50,312 nt of DNA from Sphingomonadaceae bacterium (GCA_030147805.1 JASBUR010000029.1:1-50312), one strand, 5' to 3'; counted from the first letter of the stretch, positions 1 through 8,102 are shown. Notes: a model not told the origin generated them from the sequence alone. Made by a program: numbers and translations.

Positions 1-1858
1 TGCCGTTCTCGATCGAGCCGCGGCTCTGCTCCTGCTCCAGGAATTCCGCCATGTCCCAGGTCGCGCGCTTCAGGATCTGCGCCGGCGTCATGCCGATCTG
101 CTGATAGAGTTCGAGCTCGCGGTGATAGGTGAAGGCGCCGCCCATGTCGGTGCCCGGCACGATCATCACGCCGCTGGCGTTGAGCCGCTTCATCACCTCG
201 ACGATCTTGTCGAAGGCGCCGCGATAGGCCTGGTCGTCGCCGGCCTCGGACAGGTCGACCCAGGCGCGCTTGGCGTCGCGCTGCACCGAGATCGGCATAT
301 GGTCGAGATAGTCGGTCATGCCCGGCGGCACCTGGCCGTCGCGCGACTGGGTGAACGCCTCGTGGATGACGAGCGTCGGGTCGATCGCCACCTTCTTGTC
401 GACGATCAGCTTCATCGTCTTTTGGACCGGCGCGCTGTCGAGATCGAGCCCGGGCAGCCGGCGCAGCGCGGTGAGGCGCAGCAGGTTGCGCGTGTCCTCG
501 CCGGGCTTCAGGATCCACTGCAGCAGGAACTGGTTGATGTGCGTCAGCTCGTCGTAGCCGGCTTCCATCATCTGGTCGGCGGTGGCGAAGGCGGGGACGT
601 GCCCCATGACGTGCATGCCGAGCTTGTGCGCCTCGCCGACCATCGCCGGCACCCATTCGGGCTTGATGCTGTTGTAGATCTTGATCGACGGGAAGCCGCG
701 CGCCGCATACCAGCGCACCGCGTCGACCGCCTGCGCCTCGGTCTCGGCGACGATGCCGTTGTTCGAGCTGAACGGGCTGCGGCCCTCGATGAAGCCGCTC
801 GGCACGATGCGCGATCCCGCCGACTCGCCCTTGTCGAGCCGCTCCATCATCGCCAGCAATTCGCTGTTGTTGTTGCCCATGTCGCGGATCGTGGTGATGC
901 CCGCGGCGAGGTTGAGCACCGCGTCGTCTTCCGAGGTGTGGCCGTGGCCCTCGGTCATGCCGGCGACGAGCGTGCCGCCGGCGCCGTCGATCGTGACCTC
1001 GCCCGGGGTGGCCGGGCTGTCGAGCGGCTCGACCGCGGCGATGCGCTCGCGGAACACCACCACCGATTTGGGCTCGGTCAGCGCCAGCGTCTTCGGGTCG
1101 AACAGCCGGACGTTCTTGATGCGGATCGGCGCGGCATAGTCGTGCGCGGTCGCCTTCTGGATCGCCGCATAGCGCGCCGACGACAGTTTCTCGGCGAGCG
1201 CGCGCAGCCGCGCGTCCTCGCCCTCATAGCCCTTGCGCACGGTGACGCCGCGCCCCTGCGTCGACGCGAAGAAGCGCCCGTCCTTGTCGAGGAACAGATA
1301 GTTGGGGTTGAGGTCGATGCCGGTCAGCGCATAGGCGGTGACCTCGACCGGCCCGCCGGCGCCGGTGGCGGTGAAGCTTTCGACCTTGGCGAGCTTGACG
1401 GTGCCGCCGGGCAGCGCCGGCATCGATGCGTCGACGTCCTTCAGCAGCGCGCGGGCGTAGAGGCCGAGCGACCAGGGGCTGGCGCCCTGGCTGATGTAGA
1501 GGCTCGGCTCGCCGACGCGCTTCGACCCCGTGCCGGCGGAGTCGCGCCAGGTCGCGGTGCCGCCCTTCATCGCGAAGCTCTCGTCGACCTTGCCGCCGAA
1601 GGTCGTCGCGCCCTTGACGCTCCAGGCGGTCGGCAGGCCGTCGGCGCCGAGCGTCAGCGTCTCGGCGATCGTCGGGCCGCGGCCGTTATTCTTGTAATCA
1701 TAGTCGATGACGGTCGAGCCGCCATTGGTCTCGGCCTTCAGATGGCCGACGCTTCGGCCGCCGACGATGACGGTATAGGTTTCGGTTGCCGCGGCAGCCA
1801 TCGAGGGCAGCGAAGCGGAGGCGAGGAGGCCGGCGGCCAGCAGCAGGATGCGGTTCAT
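1..1858 (-). CDS. Secreted amidohydrolase-family metal hydrolase, C-terminus cut by window edge
   Basis: The protein starts at 1858 with MNRILLLAAGLLAS and a short Sec signal peptide ending near AAAAA, so it is probably periplasmic. Residues up to about 240 form a poorly recognisable N-terminal domain. The amidohydrolase barrel follows. Its metal-binding HxH (EGHGHT) lies near residues 305-307. Later come a candidate bridging lysine (SIKIYNS), metal-ligand histidines in HVMGHVP and ELTHINQF, and the catalytic aspartate in VPGTDMGG. This set matches the imidazolonepropionase/prolidase-like amidohydrolases that act on peptides or cyclic amides; the substrate cannot be told. About 619 codons are in the window and the 3' end lies beyond base 1. 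The stop-free antisense frame over this gene is a high-GC shadow. Confidence 0.85.
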   Translation of the reverse strand, partial: MNRILLLAAGLLASASLPSMAAAATETYTVIVGGRSVGHLKAETNGGSTVIDYDYKNNGRGPTIAETLTLGADGLPTAWSVKGATTFGGKVDESFAMKGGTATWRDSAGTGSKRVGEPSLYISQGASPWSLGLYARALLKDVDASMPALPGGTVKLAKVESFTATGAGGPVEVTAYALTGIDLNPNYLFLDKDGRFFASTQGRGVTVRKGYEGEDARLRALAEKLSSARYAAIQKATAHDYAAPIRIKNVRLFDPKTLALTEPKSVVVFRERIAAVEPLDSPATPGEVTIDGAGGTLVAGMTEGHGHTSEDDAVLNLAAGITTIRDMGNNNSELLAMMERLDKGESAGSRIVPSGFIEGRSPFSSNNGIVAETEAQAVDAVRWYAARGFPSIKIYNSIKPEWVPAMVGEAHKLGMHVMGHVPAFATADQMMEAGYDELTHINQFLLQWILKPGEDTRNLLRLTALRRLPGLDLDSAPVQKTMKLIVDKKVAIDPTLVIHEAFTQSRDGQVPPGMTDYLDHMPISVQRDAKRAWVDLSEAGDDQAYRGAFDKIVEVMKRLNASGVMIVPGTDMGGAFTYHRELELYQQIGMTPAQILKRATWDMAEFLEQEQSRGSIENG

Positions 1859-1895
1859 GGCGGTTGGTAGAGCATGGCCCCGCCGCAGCGTAAAG

Positions 1896-1930
1896 GGCCG
1901 GCCCGCCCGGGGTGGGCGGACCGGCCTTTT
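1896..1930 (-). terminator. Strong GC hairpin, probable terminator of the hemerythrin gene
   Basis: Arms at 1896-1908 and 1914-1926 pair at 12 of 13 positions around a 5-base loop. A TTTT tract (1927-1930) flanks it on the plus side and CTTT on the minus side. It lies between the hemerythrin stop (1948) and the amidohydrolase start (1858), so it most likely ends the hemerythrin transcript and insulates the two genes. Confidence 0.6.
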
Positions 1931-1947
1931 CGCGTCGCGACCGTCGG

Positions 1948-2463
1948 TTAGGCGACCTTCGCCTGGTTGAAGGTCGTCGTTTCGGGCAGCGGCAGCCCGC
2001 GCTTCTTGTATTCGGCGGTCAGCTCTTCCTTGCGGGCGGCCATCTGCTCGCCAAGCGCGTCCATGTCGAGGCCGCCCTTGCGCGCCTGCGAGAACATACC
2101 CTCGACGCGCTTCTCCTCTTCCTCGACATGATGCTCGATCATCTCGCCGAGCACCTTGACCTTGGCGTCGTAGAAGTCCTCGTCGGGGCCGCCGGCCTCG
2201 ATCTCGGCGATCAGCACCTTGGCGCCGTCATGCTCGACATAGGCCTCGTCGATCAGGTCCTTTTCGACCACGCCCTCGCACGCCGGATAGAAGATCTTCT
2301 CCTCGATCTCGGTGTGGACGGTCAGTTCGAGGCAGATCTGGTTGGCGATCTTCTGCTTGCGCGACGCGCCGCTGGCGCCTTCGAACGCCTCGAACAGATC
2401 TTCGACGGTGCGGTGATCGGCCTTCAGCAGTGCGATCGCGTCCATTTTATCTTGAGCGGCCAT
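1948..2463 (-). CDS. Hemerythrin HHE cation-binding domain protein
   Basis: A 171-residue soluble, mostly helical protein. Spaced histidines and acidic residues give the hemerythrin HHE pattern: DHRTVEDLFEAFE, LTVHTEIEEKIFYPA, YVEHDGAKVL and MIEHHVEEEEKRVEG. These residues typically bind a di-iron centre used in O2 or NO sensing, or in iron/oxidative stress handling. The start at 2463 (MAAQDKMDAI) is chosen because GGAG sits six bases upstream; an in-frame ATG further upstream (2496) has no such site. It is a single-gene unit followed by a strong hairpin. Family assignment is secure; the physiological role is not visible. Confidence 0.88.
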   Translation of the reverse strand: MAAQDKMDAIALLKADHRTVEDLFEAFEGASGASRKQKIANQICLELTVHTEIEEKIFYPACEGVVEKDLIDEAYVEHDGAKVLIAEIEAGGPDEDFYDAKVKVLGEMIEHHVEEEEKRVEGMFSQARKGGLDMDALGEQMAARKEELTAEYKKRGLPLPETTTFNQAKVA

Positions 2464-2536
2464 GTTCTTCTCCGTGTCCAGAATCTCGGAGAACACAACC
2501 GCATTCGGTCGCGGACGTTCCGCTTGCGAATCACTC

Positions 2537-4981
2537 TCACCCGGCGCTGTCGGCGCTCCCGATCGGCATGCCCGGCGGGATCTTCGGCTCGCGCTTCTCG
2601 TCCTTGAGCCGCGCGTCGAGCGCCTCGCGGTCGAGCAGCAGCCGCGACAGGCTCAGCGCCCAGGCGCGCTCGTCGGGCTGCGTCCGCGTCGCCAGCTGGC
2701 GCGCGAAGTCGACGAGCCGCTGGTCGATCAGCGCGGCGACGCCCGGCGCGGTCGCCGGGTCGCGCTGCGCCCGCGCCAGTTCCATCGCGGTGGCAGTGCC
2801 GATGCGGCGGCGCACGTCGCCGAGCCGCCGGCTCGACGTCGGCAGCAGCGCCAGCCCGACCAGCCGGTCGACCACCTCGCGCGCGCCGGGCAGCGCCGCG
2901 TCGCGGCGGTTCTGATCGGCCATGCGGTTGAGCCGCGCGGGTGCCAGCAGCGCGTCGAGCGTCACCTGCGCCGCGGCGTCGGTGGCGGCGAGCGGATCGA
3001 ACACCGTCGATCCGGCGGTCCTGAAGATCTCGATCTCGGTCTGGCGGTCGCCGCTCCCCGACCAGCCCGCCGACAGATGCGGCAGCAGCCGCTCGGGGAC
3101 GTCGAGCGCCGCGGGATCGAGCGTCGCGAGCAGCGCGGTCAGCGCGCGCTGCTGGTCGTCGGCGGGCACCGCGCGCGCGCGGCCGTCGCCGTCGCCCGCC
3201 ACCGCATAGGTCGACTCGACGCCGCCGAGATATTTGACCGCCGCCTCGACCTGGTAGCGGTGCAGCAGCCAGATCGGCACCAGCTTGCGGCGCAGGTTGG
3301 CGACCGGCTCGGCGGGATGCAGCGCCGCCATCCCGAAGCGGTCGATCGCGGCACGGCGCACCCCCATCACCCGGTCGAGCTCGACCGCGGCGTCGGCGCC
3401 GTCGTCCCACATGCCGCCCCATGGCTGCGACGAGCCGACCGAGCGCGCATTCTCGTCGCTGACGTAGCGCAGGCCCGCGCGCGTCGCCGCATCGGCCTTG
3501 GCGCGCGCCGCGGCGTCGAGGTCGCCCCCCGCCGGGTCGCCGTAGAGCCAGTCGACGGCGAAGCGGTCCCATTTGCCCATGCCGACGCCATAGGCGTCGG
3601 ACAGGTCGGGGGCGCCGTTGACCAGCGTCACGCGCGGCGCCGGATAATCCATCACCGAGGCGCGGTCCTGCGTGCTGGCGGCGAAATTATGGCTGAGCCC
3701 GAGCGCATGGCCGACCTCGTGCGCCGCGAGCTGGCGGATGCGCGCCAGCGCCACCTGCGCCGGGTCGTTGGGGCCGCCGGTGCCGACCTTGTCGGCGCCG
3801 ACGAGGCCTTCGTAGATCAGCATGTCCTGCCGCACGCGCAGCGAGCCGAGCAGCACAGTGCCCTTCAGTATTTCGCCGGTGCGCGGGTCGGTGACGGCAT
3901 AGCCGTAGGACCAGCCGCGCGTCGCGCGGTTGACCCAGTTGACGACATTGTAGCGGATGTCGAGCGGGTCGACGCCGTCGGGCAGAATCTCGACGCGATA
4001 GGCGTCGATCAGTCCGGCCGCCTCGAAGGCGTCCTTCCACCACAGCGCGCCTTCCATCAGCGCGGTGCGGATCGGCTCGGGCGCGCCGCTGTCGATGTAG
4101 AAGATGATCGGCTTCTTGACCGTCGAGCGCGCCGCGCCAGGATCGGTCTTCTCGAGCCGGAAGCGGTTGGCGAGTTCGTAGACGATCGGCTGGCCGAGCG
4201 GCGCGGCGAAGTCGAGCACCTGCGTCGCGAAGCTGCCGCCGCGCGGGTCGAAGCGGCGGGCGCGATAGCCGGGCGCGGGCAGCCGCATCAGCGAGTGGCG
4301 GACGACCAGCCCGATCGAGCGCGGGTCGGGGGCGATGTTGGTGACCTCGTCGCCCGGCGTCTCGGTGACGAAGGTCTGGCGCGCCTCGAACTCGATATTG
4401 TCGGGGAAGACCTTCACCGCCGACGGGTCGGCGGCGCTGAGGTCGGCGACGAGCTTGTAACCTTTCTCGCCGCCCGACTTGAGCTGCTCGGCGACGCCCT
4501 TGGTGTCGCGCGCCAGGAAGGGGGCGATGTCGACCGCGAGCCGGCCGCCCGGCAGGTCGATCGCGTCGCCGAGCCACAAGGTCGAATAGGCGAAGGCGTC
4601 GCGCGCCGCCGCCAGCTCGTTGGCCGGCGCGCCGGTGGCGCGGAAGCGCGGATTCTCGAGCTCGATCGCCACCTTCTTACCGAGCCGGCGGAACACCAGC
4701 ATCTGCGCCGGCCCCGGCTGCGCGCGGTCGAGCCCGATCGGCGCCGATCCGAGCCCGGTCTTGAGGCTCGCCATATAGAGGAAGCGCCCCGAGATGCCGT
4801 CGGCATCGGCGGCCGGCAGCGACAGCAGGATGCGGCCTTTGGCCGTATCGACATGCACCGGCAGCAGGCCCTGGCTGGTCACCGTGCCCTGCAATGGGTC
4901 GGCCGGCTTCTCCTTGGCGAGCGCCGGCGCCGCGAGGACGATCGACAAGGCGGTGGCGGCGACGGCGAAGCGCTTGAGCAT
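2537..4981 (-). CDS. Secreted zinc-dependent metalloprotease (Met_zincin / DUF5117-type)
   Basis: An 814-residue protein with a Sec signal peptide (MLKRFAVAATALSIVLAAPALA). The metzincin zinc motif HEVGHALGLSHN lies at about residues 421-432. A Met-turn-like SVMDYP follows about ten residues later. A long N-terminal region of the DUF5118/DUF5117 type precedes it and an alpha-rich C-terminal half follows. The length is normal for these bacterial metzincins. It probably degrades proteins or peptides in the periplasm or outside the cell. No immunity or secretion partner is adjacent. The gene stands alone between hemerythrin and a divergent glutamine amidotransferase gene. Confidence 0.88.
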   Translation of the reverse strand: MLKRFAVAATALSIVLAAPALAKEKPADPLQGTVTSQGLLPVHVDTAKGRILLSLPAADADGISGRFLYMASLKTGLGSAPIGLDRAQPGPAQMLVFRRLGKKVAIELENPRFRATGAPANELAAARDAFAYSTLWLGDAIDLPGGRLAVDIAPFLARDTKGVAEQLKSGGEKGYKLVADLSAADPSAVKVFPDNIEFEARQTFVTETPGDEVTNIAPDPRSIGLVVRHSLMRLPAPGYRARRFDPRGGSFATQVLDFAAPLGQPIVYELANRFRLEKTDPGAARSTVKKPIIFYIDSGAPEPIRTALMEGALWWKDAFEAAGLIDAYRVEILPDGVDPLDIRYNVVNWVNRATRGWSYGYAVTDPRTGEILKGTVLLGSLRVRQDMLIYEGLVGADKVGTGGPNDPAQVALARIRQLAAHEVGHALGLSHNFAASTQDRASVMDYPAPRVTLVNGAPDLSDAYGVGMGKWDRFAVDWLYGDPAGGDLDAAARAKADAATRAGLRYVSDENARSVGSSQPWGGMWDDGADAAVELDRVMGVRRAAIDRFGMAALHPAEPVANLRRKLVPIWLLHRYQVEAAVKYLGGVESTYAVAGDGDGRARAVPADDQQRALTALLATLDPAALDVPERLLPHLSAGWSGSGDRQTEIEIFRTAGSTVFDPLAATDAAAQVTLDALLAPARLNRMADQNRRDAALPGAREVVDRLVGLALLPTSSRRLGDVRRRIGTATAMELARAQRDPATAPGVAALIDQRLVDFARQLATRTQPDERAWALSLSRLLLDREALDARLKDEKREPKIPPGMPIGSADSAG

Positions 4982-5105
4982 GAAGTGAGATCCCCCGGGG
5001 AAAGGCGTGGCGGAAGCCTAGACGGCGGCTGCGGCCAAGTCCACGCGGCGCGCTTGACTTCGCACCGCTTCGATCCAGACTGCGCGGCGGGGGGGAGGTT
5101 GCGAC

Positions 5106-6032
5106 ATGTGCCGCGCGCTGATCTATCTCGGACCGCCGGTCGTCATCGACGACCTGCTGTTCCGCTCGGACAGCTCGCTGATCAACCAGACCTATATGCC
5201 CAAGATGCTGCACATGCTGAACCTTGCCGGCTTCGGGATGATGGCGTGGGACCGGCGCAGCCACCAGCCCGACACGCCCTATCGCTACACCTCGCCGACG
5301 CTGCCGATCTTCGACCGCAACCTCAAATCCTTCGCGCAGAAGACGCGCGCCGACTGCGTGCTCGCGCATGTCCGCGGCGTCGCCTATTCGACGACGGTCA
5401 ACATCTCCGACCAGAATTGCCACCCCTTCCATTTTCCGGGGCTCAGCGTCGCGATGGCGCACAATGGCGACATCTACCGGATCGGCGAGATGAAGGCGTC
5501 GCTGCAGCGTCACATCAAGCCCGAGTATCTGCGCCAGATCGCCGGCTCGACCGACAGCGAATGGGTCTATGCGCTGCTCGTCTCGCGGCTGCCCGACCCG
5601 ACGCGCGAGCCGTCGCCGGGCGAGCTGGTCACCGCCGTCGAGGAGGTCGTCGACATCCTGCGCGCCGCACGGCGGACGCACGGCATCGACATCTCGTCGT
5701 CGTGCAACCTGTTCATCGCCACCGGCAGCCAGGTGCTCGGGCTGCGCTATTGCTTCGACTTCGGCCGCTACCGCAGCGAGGCGCCCGCCCAGGTCCACGA
5801 GGCGAACCTCTCCTACCTCAGCATGTGGTTCACGCTCGGCCACGACTTCGGCTTCCATGACGGCGAATGGCAGATGGTCGGCGGCGAGGAAGCAGCGGAC
5901 GCGCTGCTCATCGCGTCGGAGCCGCTGTCGTCGGATACCTCGCGCTGGCTGCAGGTGCCCGAGTACGGGTTGATCTACGCCGGCACCGCCGACGGCCGCC
6001 CGCATGTCGAGGTGCGGGCGTTGCCGATCTAG
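5106..6032 (+). CDS. Class II glutamine amidotransferase (YafJ-like)
   Basis: A 308-residue protein. It begins Met-Cys (MCRALIYLG), so removal of Met1 would expose the Ntn-type nucleophile Cys2. Further class II signatures follow: LAHVRG, a Cys/His turn (QNCHPFHF), AHNGDI and GSTDSEW. Such stand-alone domains release ammonia from glutamine or gamma-glutamyl compounds; the acceptor is unknown. A GGGGGAGG Shine-Dalgarno at 5091-5098 fixes the start. The stop at 6032 lies 37 bp before the left end of the mobile element, so the insertion did not break this gene. Confidence 0.87.
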   Translation: MCRALIYLGPPVVIDDLLFRSDSSLINQTYMPKMLHMLNLAGFGMMAWDRRSHQPDTPYRYTSPTLPIFDRNLKSFAQKTRADCVLAHVRGVAYSTTVNISDQNCHPFHFPGLSVAMAHNGDIYRIGEMKASLQRHIKPEYLRQIAGSTDSEWVYALLVSRLPDPTREPSPGELVTAVEEVVDILRAARRTHGIDISSSCNLFIATGSQVLGLRYCFDFGRYRSEAPAQVHEANLSYLSMWFTLGHDFGFHDGEWQMVGGEEAADALLIASEPLSSDTSRWLQVPEYGLIYAGTADGRPHVEVRALPI

Positions 6033-6061
6033 CGGGAGCCGAGCTAGCCGGCCAATTCTCT

Positions 6062-6069
6062 CGCCCGCG
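6062..6069. repeat. Left target-site duplication of the IS1-like element
   Basis: The 8-base sequence CGCCCGCG directly abuts the left inverted repeat and is repeated exactly at 9326-9333. Eight to nine bases is the duplication size typical of IS1-family insertion. The exact match suggests the element has not been rearranged since it inserted. Confidence 0.88.
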
Positions 6070-6090
6070 GGTGGTGTCTCAGTTTGAATT
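6070..6090 (+). repeat. Left terminal inverted repeat of the element
   Basis: GGTGGTGTCTCAGTTTGAA matches the reverse complement of the right end at 17 of 19 positions (mismatches at positions 4 and 13). It also contains the stop codon of the leftmost passenger gene, which ends at 6089. Confidence 0.88.
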
Positions 6091-6373
6091 AGAGCGTGGT
6101 GCGCCTAGACCGGAAGGGGCTGAAAAGCGCCTTAGTCGAATAACCAAGCCCAGCGATGCCCGCGATCATTAGAAATAGCTTGGTTTCGCCGATAGCGACC
6201 ATGACCACCGGATCCATTATTCCCCACAACAGGGAAACAGAGGTGGCAGCGGTCACGCCGTCAAAAACCTTGGTAAGATAGCTGCTTTCGCCATCGCGCC
6301 CGCCGGCGATGGCGCGAAACAAGTATGCCAATATCAGATAAAGAATCATGATAAGCAGAATCCACCGGAACAA
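6089..6373 (-). CDS. Small three-helix membrane protein, leftmost passenger gene
   Basis: Up to 94 residues with three hydrophobic stretches: ILLIMILYLILAYLF at the N-terminus, a central segment around SVSLLWGIMDPVVMVAIG, and LFLMIAGIAGLGYSTKALF. A basic tail (FRSRR) ends it. I do not recognise the family. The longest reading uses TTG at 6373, which lies in the loop of a hairpin (6361-6382). An ATG at 6349 gives 86 residues and still keeps most of the first helix; neither has a good Shine-Dalgarno. It follows the 67-residue membrane gene by about 30 bp on the same strand, so the two are probably co-transcribed. Its stop codon overlaps the terminal inverted repeat. Confidence 0.55.
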   Translation of the reverse strand: MFRWILLIMILYLILAYLFRAIAGGRDGESSYLTKVFDGVTAATSVSLLWGIMDPVVMVAIGETKLFLMIAGIAGLGYSTKALFSPFRSRRTTL

Positions 6374-6382
6374 GCCGGTGGA
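6361..6382 (-). promoter_or_regulatory. Perfect 8-bp hairpin at the start of the 94-residue membrane gene
   Basis: Arms 6361-6368 and 6375-6382 pair perfectly around a 6-base loop. On the transcribed (minus) strand the loop contains the candidate TTG start codon at 6373. There is no following U-tract, so a terminator is less likely than a translational control structure or a simple processing hairpin between the two membrane genes. Confidence 0.4.
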
Positions 6383-6402
6383 ATCTGTAGGATATGCGAA
6401 AA

Positions 6403-6606
6403 TCAGCTTCGCAGGGCGAGTAGTGCACCGATAACAGCACCGGCCACAGCCACCACACCCTGCTCCAGCGTACCCGCTGATGCTCCGATCAAGGGGGCGA
6501 TGGAGCCGTACAGTGCTAGTACGGCCATGCTGACGCCGACGGCGCCCTTAGCTACGAGCCCGGTAGAAACGATATGACGCTGACCAATATGGATGCGCAT
6601 GATCAA
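6403..6606 (-). CDS. 67-residue two-helix membrane protein, passenger gene
   Basis: A small hydrophobic protein with predicted helices around VGVSMAVLALYGSIAPLIG and GVVAVAGAVIGALLAL, after a short polar N-terminus (MIMRIHIGQRH). The family is not recognised. Size and topology are holin-like or toxin-like, but nothing diagnostic is seen. AAGAGA lies a few bases upstream of the ATG at 6606; an alternative ATG at 6600 is possible. It shares its strand with, and lies just upstream of, the 94-residue membrane gene. A perfect 7-bp inverted repeat (6505-6511 with 6519-6525) lies inside the coding sequence. Confidence 0.5.
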   Translation of the reverse strand: MIMRIHIGQRHIVSTGLVAKGAVGVSMAVLALYGSIAPLIGASAGTLEQGVVAVAGAVIGALLALRS

Positions 6607-6633
6607 TCTCTTTTCCGTGCCATTAACGCCGCG

Positions 6634-6719
6634 ATAGTACGCTGCGTTCCGCCCCCGTACTTGATAGATATGACGGGATTAAGGTCTGGTCAACAGCGCC
6701 AGGAATAGTACGTAGCGCG
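6634..6719 (+). repeat. Pair of ATAGTACG-containing direct repeats upstream of the membrane gene pair
   Basis: ATAGTACGCTGCG (6634-6646) and ATAGTACGTAGCG (6705-6717) agree at 11 of 13 positions. They lie in the 113-bp gap between the transposase stop and the 67-residue gene. The core TAGTACG recurs at 6517-6523 and inverted at 7675-7681. They could be binding sites for a regulator or transposase encoded by the element; no direct evidence. Confidence 0.35.
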
Positions 6720-7592
6720 CTAGGCCCGCTTCTTGTACGGCCCGCGAGGCCCCGGCTTCGGCGCATCCGCGTCGATCCGGGCGATAACGTTATCGAACGT
6801 CCAAAGCTCGCTTACAACCCCAGCGGCCATCGCAGGCGACATGCGCAGCGTCTTGTGCATGCGGATGAGGTTATAAAAAACGGTGTAGAGCGCGACCATG
6901 TGGATGTGCGCCTGAACCTTCTTTGAGAAGGCGTTGGTGAGGCGCGTGAACCGGCGCATCGACATGCGCATGGTGAGGTTCTGGCGCTCAACGTGGCTCG
7001 TCGAAACGTGCGCCATGTCGGGGTTGCCCTCAACGCGGTTCTTCTGCGCGCCAATGCACTCAGCGGGGCTGTAGCGGCCCGGAGCGCCGATGGCGGGGCC
7101 ATAGATCTTGATGAGCTGCGCATAGTCCACGTCGCCGCCGAACGCGCCCTCAACGGCCTCCAAGTAGGCGCGGTGGCCGTCCGTGGTGAGCTGAACGCGG
7201 TTGCTGAGGCGGGCGCGCAGATCGTCCATGAGGATGATCGCCGACTGTCCGCTGCGGTCGCCGACGAACCACGAGACAATGAGCTTGCTGTCGCTGTCCA
7301 GCGCGGTCCACGTCCACGTATCGCCAGCGCCTTCCGGGGCGGCCTTCGCGGCGCCAACGTTCTTCTGCTTGGCGTAGGTGAACGACCAAATCTCATCGCA
7401 CTGGATGCGGCTCGCCTTCACGTTGCGGATAGTCTCGTCGTGAAGCGCGATGCAGGCTTCGCCCGCCTCAGCCAGAAGCTTGGCGACCGTGTTGATCGAC
7501 ACATCGGCGACACGCGAGATCGACCGCATCGACGACCCCTCGCACAGCATGCTGAGAATTTGAATGCGCTTAGCGGAAGGGAGACGGTTCAT
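6720..7592 (-). CDS. IS1-family-type DDE transposase
   Basis: A 290-residue protein. An N-terminal helix-turn-helix (about residues 20-45, SMRSISRVADVSINTVAKLL) precedes an RNase-H-fold catalytic domain. The catalytic triad is Asp66 in QCDEIWSF, Asp138 in TTDGHRAY and Glu202 in SHVERQN, the spacing and motifs of IS1 InsB-type transposases. Classical IS1 makes its transposase by frameshifting between insA and insB; here it is one uninterrupted frame. The start at 7592 (MNRLPSAKR) fits homologues. A longer in-frame form from 7634 adds 14 unlike residues, and neither start has a clear ribosome site. All key residues are intact, so activity is plausible. Confidence 0.85.
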   Translation of the reverse strand: MNRLPSAKRIQILSMLCEGSSMRSISRVADVSINTVAKLLAEAGEACIALHDETIRNVKASRIQCDEIWSFTYAKQKNVGAAKAAPEGAGDTWTWTALDSDSKLIVSWFVGDRSGQSAIILMDDLRARLSNRVQLTTDGHRAYLEAVEGAFGGDVDYAQLIKIYGPAIGAPGRYSPAECIGAQKNRVEGNPDMAHVSTSHVERQNLTMRMSMRRFTRLTNAFSKKVQAHIHMVALYTVFYNLIRMHKTLRMSPAMAAGVVSELWTFDNVIARIDADAPKPGPRGPYKKRA

Positions 7593-7715
7593 ACTAAAAA
7601 TGATATAATCACCAGTGGAACCGACAGCAAGCATATTTGTTCATTTTGATACATATCTTTTTTTAGATGAAATTCGTACTAGACTCCTTATGTGTAGCCC
7701 GACCACGATGCCCCG
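7593..7715. promoter_or_regulatory. AT-rich divergent control region between transposase and toxin-antitoxin operon
   Basis: This 123-bp stretch separates the divergent transposase and toxin genes and is the most AT-rich part of the window, with T and A runs at 7641-7672. A TTGATA at 7646-7651 could be a -35 box, but no convincing -10 sits 16-18 bp beyond it. An inverted copy of the recurring heptamer (CGTACTA, 7675-7681) lies close to the toxin start. Promoters for both directions must lie here; exact sites are not assignable by eye. Confidence 0.4.
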
Positions 7716-8102
7716 ATGGGGACTTGGGCGGTCATGAAGTATGTTCAGGCAACAGGGCGCTGCCCGCTGGACAAGTGGAAGGATGCCAAGGCGCTTACGG
7801 ACAACGACCGGGCCGCCATGGACGCCAAGGTCGATACGATTGAGCAGATATCTGCGGTCAATCTGCCGCCGGAGCTTCTGAAGAAGTACAAAACAACTGA
7901 ACTCTACGAGTTAAAAATAAGTGGAGATAAGAAAAAACTCAGGCCGCTGGCGATACAAGAAAAGGGACAGGTAATCATTTTGCTCTGTGGTGCCATCGAG
8001 AAGGGTTCAAAGATCCCCAAAGGTGATCTTGAAAGGGCACAGAACCTAGCAGATGACTATAAAAGAGGCATAGGATATGTCAAAAGCTATTACGAAGATT
8101 AG
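7716..8102 (+). CDS. HigB/RelE-like toxin (phage Gp49-like family)
   Basis: A protein of up to 128 residues. The central pattern (ELYELKISGDKKKLRPLAIQ, then VIILLCGAIEKGSKIP and DLERAQNLADDYKR) is that of HigB/Gp49-like RelE-superfamily mRNA interferases. The basic strand followed by a hydrophobic strand and a final helix is typical. The next gene, an XRE-type antitoxin, overlaps it by 26 bp, which gives the toxin-first order usual for higBA. The start is uncertain: ATG 7716 or ATG 7734 (MKYVQATG), both with weak ribosome sites, which would keep toxin levels low. It is expected to cleave translated mRNA unless held by the antitoxin. Confidence 0.72.
   Translation: MGTWAVMKYVQATGRCPLDKWKDAKALTDNDRAAMDAKVDTIEQISAVNLPPELLKKYKTTELYELKISGDKKKLRPLAIQEKGQVIILLCGAIEKGSKIPKGDLERAQNLADDYKRGIGYVKSYYED

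Noticed and set aside
122..1870. A 582-codon open frame on the plus strand
   Set aside because: It is the antisense of the amidohydrolase gene, with Arg/Ala/Asp/His-rich low-complexity product; typical of very GC-rich DNA where the opposite strand lacks stops.
2462..5860. A 1132-codon open frame on the plus strand
   Set aside because: It runs antisense through the metalloprotease and then out of frame through the glutamine amidotransferase gene; no recognisable domain.
6706..7681. Short inverted repeat TAGTACG/CGTACTA flanking only the transposase, considered as the IS ends
   Set aside because: Only seven bases match, the heptamer also occurs elsewhere in the element, and no target duplication flanks it; the 6070/9325 ends have long repeats and an exact duplication.
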